Assembly: GCA_937996595.1 (NCBI GenBank)
Contig: CALKVC010000090.1
Location: 1 to 44,391 of the forward strand
DNA length: 44,391 nt
Reading direction: 5' to 3'
Source: an uncultured Chitinophagaceae bacterium
GTDB taxonomy: Bacteria; Bacteroidota; Bacteroidia; Chitinophagales; Chitinophagaceae
In this document: positions 16,925-25,036 of the stretch, one piece after another
Layout: each line of letters opens with the position of its first letter
Position numbering within the stretch: position 1 is the first letter of the stretch
Notes under the pieces: generated by a model
Database searches by the model: none
What the model was told of the DNA's origin: nothing
The model's input: only the letters and a program-made list of their open reading frames with translations
Position numbers and translations under genes: made by a program

Positions 16925-19519
16925 ATGAAACACTCCCTTCTTGTATTACTTTTTATTTCATGTTTTTTCACTGGTATGGCCAAGCATATAACCGGAGGAG
17001 AAATGATTTATGAATATACCGGTCCGGGATCTACTCCCGGTTTCAAGTATTACAGGATTACCTTAAAGCTGTTCAGGGATGAAAACTGTATCAATTGTGC
17101 AGCCATGCCCCCGGAAGTTATTATTAGCATTTTTAACAATGATGATAACCGCAAATATGGCCCGGACCATTCGGTGAATTTGGGTACATTTTCAGCAATG
17201 CCCATCAACCCATTACCGCCCTGTATAACCAATCCACCTTCATTAAGCTATATGGTTGGCACATATGTTCTGGTTGTTCAGTTACCGGATAATGTTTCGG
17301 GCTACACGGCCGCCTATCAAACCTGTTGCAGGATAGATGGAATTATGAACGTACCAAACAGTGTGGGAGCGACATATATCTGCAGGATTCCGGGAACGCT
17401 CAACAGGCCTGCAGGTTTTACAGATAAGAGCCCGCGTTTCAATTCTTCCATAGATGTAGTTTGTTACAATAAACCGTTCACGCTCGATTTCAGCGCCACC
17501 GACCCGGATGCAGATTCGCTGGTGTATAGTTTTTGCAGTGGCTTCAACGGAGGTTCCACTACCAATGCAAATCCGGTACCGCCGGGTGCCCCGCCTTATG
17601 GTTTTATTCAATACACCAATGGTTTTTCAGGTGATAAACCACTGGGAAGCCAGGCAACTATCAATCCGGCCACCGGTATCATTTCGGGTATTGCACCGGA
17701 TGCCGGAAAATATGTTGTGTCCGTTTGTATCAGCTCTTACCGTAATGGGGAATATATTTCAGAACACCGTAAAGATTTTATCATCACCGTAGCACCCTGT
17801 GATTTTGGCGGAGCACAACTTTTCCCCAGTTACCTCAGTTGCGACGGGTTTACATTCTTTTTTGAAAACTTAAATACGTCACCGCTAAATATCACTTATT
17901 TCTGGGATTTTGGTGATGGTAATACATCTACATCACCAAACCCAAGCCACACATATGCAGTTGCCGGCACATACACATTAAAACTGGTTGTTAACCGGGG
18001 CGGTTCATGTTCTGATTCTACAACCTCCACGCTGAATGTGTTTCCGGGTTATTTCCCCGGTTTCACAGAAAATTCACCCATTTGTAAAGACAGGCCATTG
18101 CAGTTCAGGGATGCAACAACCGCCAATTACGGATCAGCCAATGCATGGAAATGGGATTTTGGGGTTACCGGCATTTCAAATGATACAAGCAGGTTGCAAA
18201 ACCCTTCATATACATATTCAGTGCCCGGAACCTATAATGTAACATTGATCGTTTCCAGCGATAAAGGTTGTATTGATACAATTAGTAAGCAAGTTAGCGT
18301 AGTGGATAAACCGGTTTTTTCCATTTCCAACGATACACTTATCTGTTCAATAGATACTTTGCGTTTACAGGCAGTTGCCGGAACCGGCGGATCCATTGCA
18401 TGGACGCCGGCTTATAACATAAACAATCAAAATAGTTTTTCTCCGCTGGTAAGTCCGGATGTTACCACAACCTATATTGCTACATTTACAGATAATTCCG
18501 GTTGCGTCGGCAAAGACACCGTAACGGTGAAAGTAGTTGACTTTGTTACCCTGAGCCTGGGTGCTGATACAACCATTTGCCGAACTGATGCGATCACGCT
18601 TAAACCAGAGAGTGATGGATTACAGTACGTGTGGACGCCGGCAACCGGATTAAGTAACCAAAATATCAAAAACCCGGTAGCAACTCCGTTAGCCCCTTCT
18701 ACCACCTACAGCGTTACAGCAACAATTGGTAAATGTTCAAACACGGCAGATATCATCATAAAAACGGTACCGTATCCTGTTGCCAGGGCCAGTGCAGATA
18801 CGTTGATCTGCCAGGGAGGATCGGCGCAACTGAATGTTACTGGCGGCAGTATATATGCCTGGTCGCCATCTGCATTCCTTTCCGCAGCCAATATACCAAA
18901 CCCGGTTTCTGTAAAACCTCCTGCCAGTGTGAGATATATTGTTGCTGTAAGGGATGTGCTGGGCTGCCCCAAACCTGTATACGATACGGTAATTGTTGAA
19001 GTGGCTGTTATAACTGCAGATGCCGGCCCCCGTGATACATCTATTGTAATAGAACAACCTTTACAGCTTGTTGCAACCGGTAGTACTAATTTTTCATGGT
19101 CGCCGGTACAATGGCTAAGCAATCCGAATATTGCCAATCCTGTTGCGCTCCCTTTAGACAATATACAATATGTAGTAAGGGTAAGCAATGCTATCGGTTG
19201 TTCAGATACGGATACCATTAATGTGAAACTATTTAATGTAAAACCAGACCTCTATGTACCTTCTGCCTTTAGCCCCAACGGCGACGGGAATAATGACATA
19301 TTGCGGCCACTCGCATTAGGCTTAAAATCAGTTGATGGATTCAGTGTATTTAACAGGTGGGGGCAATTACTGTTTACCACTGCACAAATCGGTGACGGAT
19401 GGGATGGAACATTTAAAGGAGCAACTCAAAGCCCGGGCACCTATGTATGGCATGCCACAGGCACTGATTATAAAAACAATAAACTGGAAAGAAAGGGTAC
19501 AGTCGTGCTGGTCAGGTAG
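16925..19519 (+). CDS. PKD-domain surface protein with type B T9SS sorting domain (paralog 1)
   Basis: This 864-residue exported protein has a signal peptide (MKHSLLVLLFISCFFTG, ending MAKHI). A conserved N-terminal region of about 280 residues starts GGEMIYEY. Two PKD domains follow at about 290-455, recognisable by YFWDFGDGNTS and WKWDFG. Four Ig-like repeats of about 75-80 residues cover about 455-770; each opens with a DTxIC-like segment, has W(T/S)P, and closes with GC or KC. The C-terminal type B (gliding-motility-associated, CHU_C) domain starts at about 778 with VPSAFSPNGDGNNDI and ends GTVVLVR. That domain routes proteins through T9SS to the cell surface or medium. The role is probably adhesion or surface structure; the ligand is unknown. 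A larger paralog follows after a probable terminator. Confidence 0.9.
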   Translation: MKHSLLVLLFISCFFTGMAKHITGGEMIYEYTGPGSTPGFKYYRITLKLFRDENCINCAAMPPEVIISIFNNDDNRKYGPDHSVNLGTFSAMPINPLPPCITNPPSLSYMVGTYVLVVQLPDNVSGYTAAYQTCCRIDGIMNVPNSVGATYICRIPGTLNRPAGFTDKSPRFNSSIDVVCYNKPFTLDFSATDPDADSLVYSFCSGFNGGSTTNANPVPPGAPPYGFIQYTNGFSGDKPLGSQATINPATGIISGIAPDAGKYVVSVCISSYRNGEYISEHRKDFIITVAPCDFGGAQLFPSYLSCDGFTFFFENLNTSPLNITYFWDFGDGNTSTSPNPSHTYAVAGTYTLKLVVNRGGSCSDSTTSTLNVFPGYFPGFTENSPICKDRPLQFRDATTANYGSANAWKWDFGVTGISNDTSRLQNPSYTYSVPGTYNVTLIVSSDKGCIDTISKQVSVVDKPVFSISNDTLICSIDTLRLQAVAGTGGSIAWTPAYNINNQNSFSPLVSPDVTTTYIATFTDNSGCVGKDTVTVKVVDFVTLSLGADTTICRTDAITLKPESDGLQYVWTPATGLSNQNIKNPVATPLAPSTTYSVTATIGKCSNTADIIIKTVPYPVARASADTLICQGGSAQLNVTGGSIYAWSPSAFLSAANIPNPVSVKPPASVRYIVAVRDVLGCPKPVYDTVIVEVAVITADAGPRDTSIVIEQPLQLVATGSTNFSWSPVQWLSNPNIANPVALPLDNIQYVVRVSNAIGCSDTDTINVKLFNVKPDLYVPSAFSPNGDGNNDILRPLALGLKSVDGFSVFNRWGQLLFTTAQIGDGWDGTFKGATQSPGTYVWHATGTDYKNNKLERKGTVVLVR

Positions 19520-19540
19520 TTTATTGCTAAGGTTTCATTT

Positions 19541-19577
19541 ACAGGGATTTACATTGCGGTTTACCCTGTGTTTTTTT
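19541..19577 (+). terminator. Probable intrinsic terminator between the two PKD genes
   Basis: ACAGGG at 19541-19546 pairs with CCCTGT at 19564-19569, followed by G and seven T (19571-19577). The stem is short and the 17-base loop is long, so strength may be modest. It lies about 20 bases after the first PKD gene, suggesting the second has its own promoter. Confidence 0.55.
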
Positions 19578-19635
19578 CGCTGTCAAACTCCGGCAACATT
19601 TCGTTATATTTATAGCCGTTTTATTACCTGTTTAC

Positions 19636-22600
19636 ATGAAGAGATTCCTGCTGACCATATTCATGCTCGCCATCATTCATACTGCGTTTGCAACGCATAC
19701 AAAAGGTGGCTGGATGTATTATGAATACCTGGGAAGAGGAATCAATGATACTACCAAACTCAGGTACCGTATAGGATTAAACTTTTATATGAGCTGCACA
19801 TCCAGTGTGCTGGAATCTTCCTATAACCTTTCCATTTTCAATGCAGTATCTCCATTCGGCCTTGTAATGGATGCCCCTGTTACTGTTGGCACAGATGTGA
19901 ATGTTCAGAATTGTGTCTTGCAATCCTGTTATCCTTGTATTTCGCTCATTCCAGAGATTTGTTACAGGATCAGGAATTATGAAACAATCGTTGAACTGGC
20001 CCCATCAGCAGGCGGTTATATTATTGCCAAACAACGGTGTTGCCGTGTATTTGGAATAAGCAACCTCAGCAGTCCTTCTGATGCAGTTGGCGAAACGTAC
20101 AGCATCACAATTCCCGGTTTTAATGCTGCATTTACAGGTTCGCACATAAATTCGAGCCCTAAATATACATTTACAGATACCACGATCATATGCGGAAACA
20201 ATTTATTCAGTTTTAATTTTAATGCGGTTGACAGTGATAATGATTCGCTTGTTTATTCTTTCTGCAATGCATTTGACGGAGGCGATAACAGCACCAATGC
20301 AGACCCAACAACCGCATCAGCACCTCCTTATAATTCAATACCTTATGTGACCCCTTTCTCGGGCTCCCAGCCTTTGGGGCCAACGGTAACAATAAACCCT
20401 GTAACCGGCGAAATCAGCGGCATAGCACCCAACCCAGGTGAATACGTTCTAACGGTATGCATAGCCGAATACAGGAACGGCATCAGGTTTGCAGAATCAA
20501 AAAAAGAGTTACACATCAGGGTTGCGGACTGTTCACCGGTATTGGCAACACTGGATGCTGAGTTTACAACCTGTGGAGACCTCACCTTATCATTCAGTAA
20601 CCAGTCTGACAACATTGCCATCCAGACCTGGTTCTGGCAATTTGGCGACCCGGCATCCGGTGCAAACGATTCATCGAATGCACAGTTTCCAACACATACA
20701 TTTTCCACAGCAGGAGATTACCTCATCAAACTGATCGTTAACAGGGGATTACCCTGCACAGATACGACCGAACAACTGGTACGGGTATATCCCGGTTTTT
20801 TCCCGGGCTTTGCACCGGTTGCCCCATTTTGTGTGGGCCAGCCGGTACGTTTCACTGATACCACGCTTACCAATTATGGTATCGTAAGCAACTGGAACTG
20901 GAATTTCGGCGACCCGGCAACATTGGCAGATACCAGTCATTTGCAAAACCCGGTATATACTTACACTACACCCGGAACTTACCAGGTTAAACTCATATCA
21001 GGAAACAGCAAAGGATGCCGTGATACAGCATACCGGGATGTAACGGTTTTGCCAACACCGGCCATTTCACTGCTGCCGAACGATACCACTTATTGCGCAC
21101 TGGACAGCCTGCAACTAACGGCAACGGGTACTGGCAATTTTAGCTGGTCCCCGGCTACCAATATCCTTAACGGCAATACGTCAACGCCGGTTGTATTCCC
21201 AACCACGCAAACCACTTATTTTGTAACCCTTGAGGCATCCGGTTGCCTGAACAGGGATTCTGTAACCCTTACACCACTGAATGACCTTACGAATGCGATA
21301 CAGGCTAACCCGGCATCCATATGCCAGGAAGACAGCCTAACGCTTACGGGCAGCAGCAACAAAACCGCTAACCTAACCTGGCAATGGAGCCCGGTTTCAT
21401 CTGTCCTGTCTCCTACGTCACCGGTTACCAGGGCATTCCCATCTGCTTCTACAACATATAACTTAACAACCCGCTGGGGAAATAATTGTATTGCGAACAA
21501 AACAGTATTAATTCCTGTGATACCACTTGCCGTTCCAAATGCAGGGCCCGATACCACTTTCTGTGCAGGTCAAACACCGATACCCTTAACGGCTACAGGC
21601 GGTAACAGTTACCTATGGACGCCCGCTTCCGGTTTGAGCAATGTGAATATCCCTAACCCGGTTGCTAGTCCTGCCGCCACAACCAGTTATATCGTGTCTG
21701 TTGGTGTTGATGGTTGTACGCGTACTAAAAAAGATACTATTGTGGTAACGGTAAGGCAAAAACCTGCAATACAGCTTACCAACGATACATTGATCTGTTC
21801 AATTGACACCCTGCAGTTGCAGGCTGTTGGTACCGGTACGGCAGCCTGGACGCCGGATTATAATATCAGCAATACATCCAGCTTTACACCGCTGGTAAGC
21901 CCTGATACTCCCACCACTTACCATATCAGGATAACGGATGATTACCGTTGTTTCCGGGATGATTCCGTATTTGTGGATGTGAAAACCGTTGTTAGTGTTG
22001 ATGCCGGGCCGGATACATCTATCTGCAAAACCGAAGGATACAGGCTTAAAACAACCAGTGATGCCCTTCATTATTTATGGACACCCGCCACCTCGCTAAG
22101 CAGTGATACCGTTAAAAATCCTTTTGCCAATCCTTCCGAAACAACCACATACCTGGTAACAGCCAATATAGGAAAATGCCAGAGCCAGGACAGGGTTACC
22201 ATTAAAGTGGCACCATACCCTCCCGCTTTCGCCGGAAATGATACAGCCGTTTGCATTGGTTTCAGTACGCAGATCCGTGCAACAGGCGGAAGCATATATA
22301 CCTGGACGCCGGAAACTTTCCTAAGCAACCCTTCAATACCAAACCCGCGGGTAATTAACCCTTTCGGAAGTATCCTCTATACTGTAACGGTTAGGGATAC
22401 ACTAGGTTGTACGAAGGCGGTGAAAGATTCGGTTTGGGTTAAAGTGATACGTGAACTGAATGTAAATGCGGGCCCTGCAGATACCAGCCTGGTAGAAGGT
22501 GAAACCATGCAATTACAGGGTTCGGGCGCCAGCACTTACCTGTGGAGCCCGAACAGGTGGCTTACCAGCCCCAATATCGGTAATCCTGTTACAGCACCCG

Positions 22601-22965
22601 ATGATGATATAACTTATTATTTAACGGGAACCGATGAAAACGGCTGCAAAGGGACAGACAGTATCATTATTCGCATTTTCCGTGTGGAGGCTGATATGTA
22701 TGTGCCTACTGCATTTACTCCTAACGGTGACGGCAACAATGATGTGATACGGCCCATTTTGCTTGGCATGCGCTCCCTCAATTATTTCAAAGTGTATAAC
22801 CGGTTTGGCGAACTGATGTTTTACACAACAGAAAAAGAAAAAGGCTGGGATGGCATTTATAAAGGAAAGCCGCAGGACCCCGCCACTTTTGTTTGGATGG
22901 CTGAAGGGGTAACCTATAAAGGAAAGAAAAAAACAAAAAAAGGTTATGTTGTACTAATCCGGTAA
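19636..22965 (+). CDS. PKD-domain surface protein with type B T9SS sorting domain (paralog 2)
   Basis: This 1109-residue paralog of the preceding gene has the same plan. A signal peptide (MKRFLLTIFMLAIIHTAF, ending ATHTKGGW) leads into an N-terminal region with many Cys (for example CVLQSCYPCIS). Two PKD domains follow with WFWQFGDP and WNWNFGDP. There are seven Ig-like repeats instead of four. The C-terminal type B sorting domain begins VPTAFTPNGDGNNDV and ends KGYVVLIR. Repeats 4-7 match repeats 1-4 of the neighbour in order, so repeats 1-3 are the extra block. The protein is expected at the cell surface through T9SS. A perfect 12-bp palindrome, GTTCCCGGGAAC, lies just after the stop at 22968-22979, without a T-run. 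Confidence 0.9.
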   Translation: MKRFLLTIFMLAIIHTAFATHTKGGWMYYEYLGRGINDTTKLRYRIGLNFYMSCTSSVLESSYNLSIFNAVSPFGLVMDAPVTVGTDVNVQNCVLQSCYPCISLIPEICYRIRNYETIVELAPSAGGYIIAKQRCCRVFGISNLSSPSDAVGETYSITIPGFNAAFTGSHINSSPKYTFTDTTIICGNNLFSFNFNAVDSDNDSLVYSFCNAFDGGDNSTNADPTTASAPPYNSIPYVTPFSGSQPLGPTVTINPVTGEISGIAPNPGEYVLTVCIAEYRNGIRFAESKKELHIRVADCSPVLATLDAEFTTCGDLTLSFSNQSDNIAIQTWFWQFGDPASGANDSSNAQFPTHTFSTAGDYLIKLIVNRGLPCTDTTEQLVRVYPGFFPGFAPVAPFCVGQPVRFTDTTLTNYGIVSNWNWNFGDPATLADTSHLQNPVYTYTTPGTYQVKLISGNSKGCRDTAYRDVTVLPTPAISLLPNDTTYCALDSLQLTATGTGNFSWSPATNILNGNTSTPVVFPTTQTTYFVTLEASGCLNRDSVTLTPLNDLTNAIQANPASICQEDSLTLTGSSNKTANLTWQWSPVSSVLSPTSPVTRAFPSASTTYNLTTRWGNNCIANKTVLIPVIPLAVPNAGPDTTFCAGQTPIPLTATGGNSYLWTPASGLSNVNIPNPVASPAATTSYIVSVGVDGCTRTKKDTIVVTVRQKPAIQLTNDTLICSIDTLQLQAVGTGTAAWTPDYNISNTSSFTPLVSPDTPTTYHIRITDDYRCFRDDSVFVDVKTVVSVDAGPDTSICKTEGYRLKTTSDALHYLWTPATSLSSDTVKNPFANPSETTTYLVTANIGKCQSQDRVTIKVAPYPPAFAGNDTAVCIGFSTQIRATGGSIYTWTPETFLSNPSIPNPRVINPFGSILYTVTVRDTLGCTKAVKDSVWVKVIRELNVNAGPADTSLVEGETMQLQGSGASTYLWSPNRWLTSPNIGNPVTAPDDDITYYLTGTDENGCKGTDSIIIRIFRVEADMYVPTAFTPNGDGNNDVIRPILLGMRSLNYFKVYNRFGELMFYTTEKEKGWDGIYKGKPQDPATFVWMAEGVTYKGKKKTKKGYVVLIR

Positions 22966-22967
22966 TT

Positions 22968-22979
22968 GTTCCCGGGAAC
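22968..22979. repeat. 12-bp perfect palindrome after the second PKD gene
   Basis: GTTCCCGGGAAC reads the same on both strands and begins 2 bases after the TAA stop. No T-run follows. It may be a weak 3' end hairpin or a protein-binding site. It is too short to say more. Confidence 0.5.
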
Positions 22980-23031
22980 CCGTTTATACCAGAATGAACC
23001 CATTTTATAACCTTGATGAATTCCATGTACC

Positions 23032-23790
23032 ATGAATAAGATCATCCTGATAACCGGTGCAACAGCCGGAATAGGAAAAGCCTGTGCTGAAAAATTTGCT
23101 GCGGCAGGAAACAAGCTCATTCTTACAGGGCGCAGGGCAGAACGCCTGCAAACCATAAAAAAAGAACTGGAAGATATGTATGCTATACCCGTGCTAACCT
23201 GTTGCTTTGATGTGCAGGACCGGGAAGCCGTTTTTAGCCATTTATCTGCCCTGCCGGCTGAATGGCAACAAATTGATGTGCTGATAAATAATGCCGGGCT
23301 TGCATTGGGCCGCGACAGTTTTGAGGATGCTTTCCTGGAAGATTGGGAAAATATGATGCATACGAATGTAGACGGGCTCCTGTATGTTAGCAGGGCTGTT
23401 TTACCATTCATGATAAAAAACAAAAAAGGGCATATTATCAATATGGGATCTATTGCAGGAAAGGAAGTTTATGAAAACGGCAATGTATATTGTGCGAGCA
23501 AATTTGCAGTAGATGCTATCAGTAAATCAATGCGAATCGACCTGCTTAAATATGGTATAAAAGTAACATCTGTTAATCCGGGTGCCGTTGAAACAGAATT
23601 TTCCCTGGTACGATTTAAGGGAGATGAAACAAAAGCAGCCGCCGCCTATGCCGGATATATGCCATTATCTGCCGCCGATATAGCTGACACTATTTTTTAT
23701 TGTACCTCTCTACCCGAACATGTTTGTATTAACGACCTCACTATCACCTGTTTACAACAGGCCAATGTTATTTATTTCCATAAAAAATAA
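23032..23790 (+). CDS. SDR-family NAD(P)-dependent oxidoreductase (YdfG-like)
   Basis: This is a classical short-chain dehydrogenase of 252 residues, cytoplasmic. The cofactor motif TGATAGIG is at 8-15, NNAG at 86-89, the catalytic Ser in NMGS (Ser140), and the YxxxK pair in YCASK (Tyr153, Lys157), followed by the PG motif in VNPGAVETEF. An Arg-rich segment after strand 2 (TGRRAERL) suggests NADP preference. The overall pattern resembles the YdfG group that oxidises 3-hydroxy acids such as L-allo-threonine or serine, but the substrate is not determined. It follows the second PKD gene by 66 bases with no clear functional link. Confidence 0.93.
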   Translation: MNKIILITGATAGIGKACAEKFAAAGNKLILTGRRAERLQTIKKELEDMYAIPVLTCCFDVQDREAVFSHLSALPAEWQQIDVLINNAGLALGRDSFEDAFLEDWENMMHTNVDGLLYVSRAVLPFMIKNKKGHIINMGSIAGKEVYENGNVYCASKFAVDAISKSMRIDLLKYGIKVTSVNPGAVETEFSLVRFKGDETKAAAAYAGYMPLSAADIADTIFYCTSLPEHVCINDLTITCLQQANVIYFHKK

Positions 23791-23935
23791 TTTTACAATA
23801 ATTACGTTATAATAACCTGACAGATCATGAAATGGATAGATCTGAAGGAGAATCATAGATTTTTCCAGTAAAAAGCTATGAATTACAAAGAATATGTATT
23901 AAAATTACACATCCAATCACCTAATGCAAAAGATC

Positions 23936-24406
23936 ATGAAAAACCAGACACTTCTCACTTTAATTTTTGCCAGTATTTTTGGCTTTAACAGTTTTGCCCA
24001 GGATATCATCCGCCAAAAACCCTGTACCTTAGAATCTATCCTGTTACAGGCTGATAGTATTAAATCTTATTTATCTACCCAGGGCTTTGTAGTGGAAAAA
24101 GAGGCTTCCGTATCTATGGAAAGCGAATATGAAATGCCGGTTATTGTTCCGCTTACTGAAGGAAGCTGGTACCAGTTTGTATTTATCGGCGACATGAGCT
24201 CCAAATTATATGAAGTAAGGATGTTTGACTGGAACGAAAGGCAGGTTGTTTACCAGAAGAAAATGTGGGGTGATGTTGACGGGAATGTAATCAGCTACTC
24301 ATATATACCTCAATTTACAGAATACCACATGATGAAACCGATCCAGGTAAACAAGAAGAAGAAACATCTTTGCGGTTATGTGATGCTTTTGAAGAAAGTG
24401 AAATAA
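23936..24406 (+). CDS. Small secreted protein of unknown function
   Basis: The start is taken as ATG 23936, giving a signal peptide (MKNQTLLTLIFASIFGFNSF, cleaved near AQD) and a product of 156 residues; an ATG four codons earlier is in frame. The mature part is mixed alpha/beta with SWYQFVFIGD, YEVRMFDWNERQVVYQ and a strongly basic tail (VNKKKKHLCGYVMLLKKVK). There are two Cys and no lipobox. I do not recognise the family, although small periplasmic proteins of this look are common in Bacteroidota. It ends 26 bases before a good intrinsic terminator and is preceded by 145 bases without a gene, so it is probably a single-gene unit. Confidence 0.7.
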   Translation: MKNQTLLTLIFASIFGFNSFAQDIIRQKPCTLESILLQADSIKSYLSTQGFVVEKEASVSMESEYEMPVIVPLTEGSWYQFVFIGDMSSKLYEVRMFDWNERQVVYQKKMWGDVDGNVISYSYIPQFTEYHMMKPIQVNKKKKHLCGYVMLLKKVK

Positions 24407-24432
24407 TAATCCTTTTTAATAATATTAGTACG

Positions 24433-24458
24433 GCTGTCTCCGATGAGGCGGCATTTTT
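24433..24458 (+). terminator. Intrinsic terminator after the small secreted protein gene
   Basis: GCTGTCTC at 24433-24440 pairs with GAGGCGGC at 24445-24452 (8 pairs, two of them G-U) around the loop CGAT. The run ATTTTTT follows directly. Position and form fit termination of the gene ending at 24406. Confidence 0.75.
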
Positions 24459-24462
24459 TAAT

Positions 24463-24589
24463 TTGGGGAAACCCGTGAATTTATTTCAGAAAAGCATTTT
24501 AAAAAGAGCAGATCAGAGAATAACGGGTTTTGCTATTTTGGATAACTATGTTATTACCCGTTTTAAAAAACACGGTATAATTTCCCCAA
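24463..24589. repeat. Set of overlapping inverted repeats with competing pairings
   Basis: Three complementary pairs share sequence here. TTGGGGAAA (24463-24471) pairs with TTTCCCCAA (24581-24589). AAACCCGT (24469-24476) pairs with ACGGGTTT (24523-24530). AACGGGT (24522-24528) also pairs with ACCCGTT (24556-24562). The middle segment therefore has two alternative partners. No convincing reading frame occupies the stretch. It could be a structured RNA, a mobile-element remnant, or chance in AT-rich DNA. Confidence 0.45.
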
Positions 24590-24613
24590 GATCAATAAAT
24601 ACAATCATTCCCT

Positions 24614-24990
24614 TTATATGAGCTTTGTAAGGTATTTCTCCCTGTTATAAACAATCACCGATAAATTGAAGGTAAAGAGTATCATTGCTACAGGTAAGCC
24701 TGCAGGATATCTTATGATATGAATCAATGCCCCCTATCATAAGCGGCAAAATAACAATGGCACCAAATGCCCGGTATTTATTTGAACTAAAAAGTATCCC
24801 GCCAATAATTTCTACAACAGATACAAGCGGAATCAGACAGGCATTTTCAACAAATGCAGCTGTTCTTGTAACCATGGTGGCAGACAAATTTCTGGAACTG
24901 GTATGTAATTAAAGGATTTATTTAAACCCGGATTAATAATTATAAGGCCAGATAGTATAGTATACTATCGTCCAGCAATATTCTTTACTT
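24614..24990 (-). pseudogene. Decayed DoxX-family membrane protein gene
   Basis: On the minus strand DoxX-like sequence is spread over at least two frames. From about 24958 one frame reads ILSGLIIINPGLNK, then SFNYIPVPE. Near 24889 it shifts to a frame reading TRTAAFVENACLIPL, then VSVVEIIGGIL and IVILPLMIG. At the five-base C run 24730-24734 (G run on the coding strand) a shift of one base gives ALIHIIRYPAGLPVAMILF, ending YNREKYLTKLI and a TAA at 24616-24614. An in-frame TAG at 24967-24965 also cuts the N-terminus. DoxX proteins are small four-helix membrane proteins of poorly defined, redox-linked function. Two frameshifts plus a stop argue for real decay rather than one sequencing error, though homopolymer error at 24730 cannot be excluded. 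Confidence 0.8.
24951..24969. repeat. 9-bp palindrome with one-base centre
   Basis: GATAGTATA at 24951-24959 and TATACTATC at 24961-24969 are exact reverse complements around a single G. It overlaps the 5' end of the DoxX remnant. It may be an operator-like site or a by-product of gene decay. I cannot tell which. Confidence 0.6.
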
Positions 24991-25036
24991 CAAAATGCTC
25001 AGTTATAATTCTTTCAAAATGTTTGATAGATCATTT

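Noticed and set aside
18706..19218. Antisense frame of 170 codons inside the first PKD gene
   Set aside because: The sense frame is continuous with clear Ig-like repeats, and the antisense product has no domain or start signal.
24370..24621. Plus-strand frame of 83 codons after the small secreted protein
   Set aside because: It overlaps the end of that gene and spans the terminator and inverted repeats. The product has no family look.
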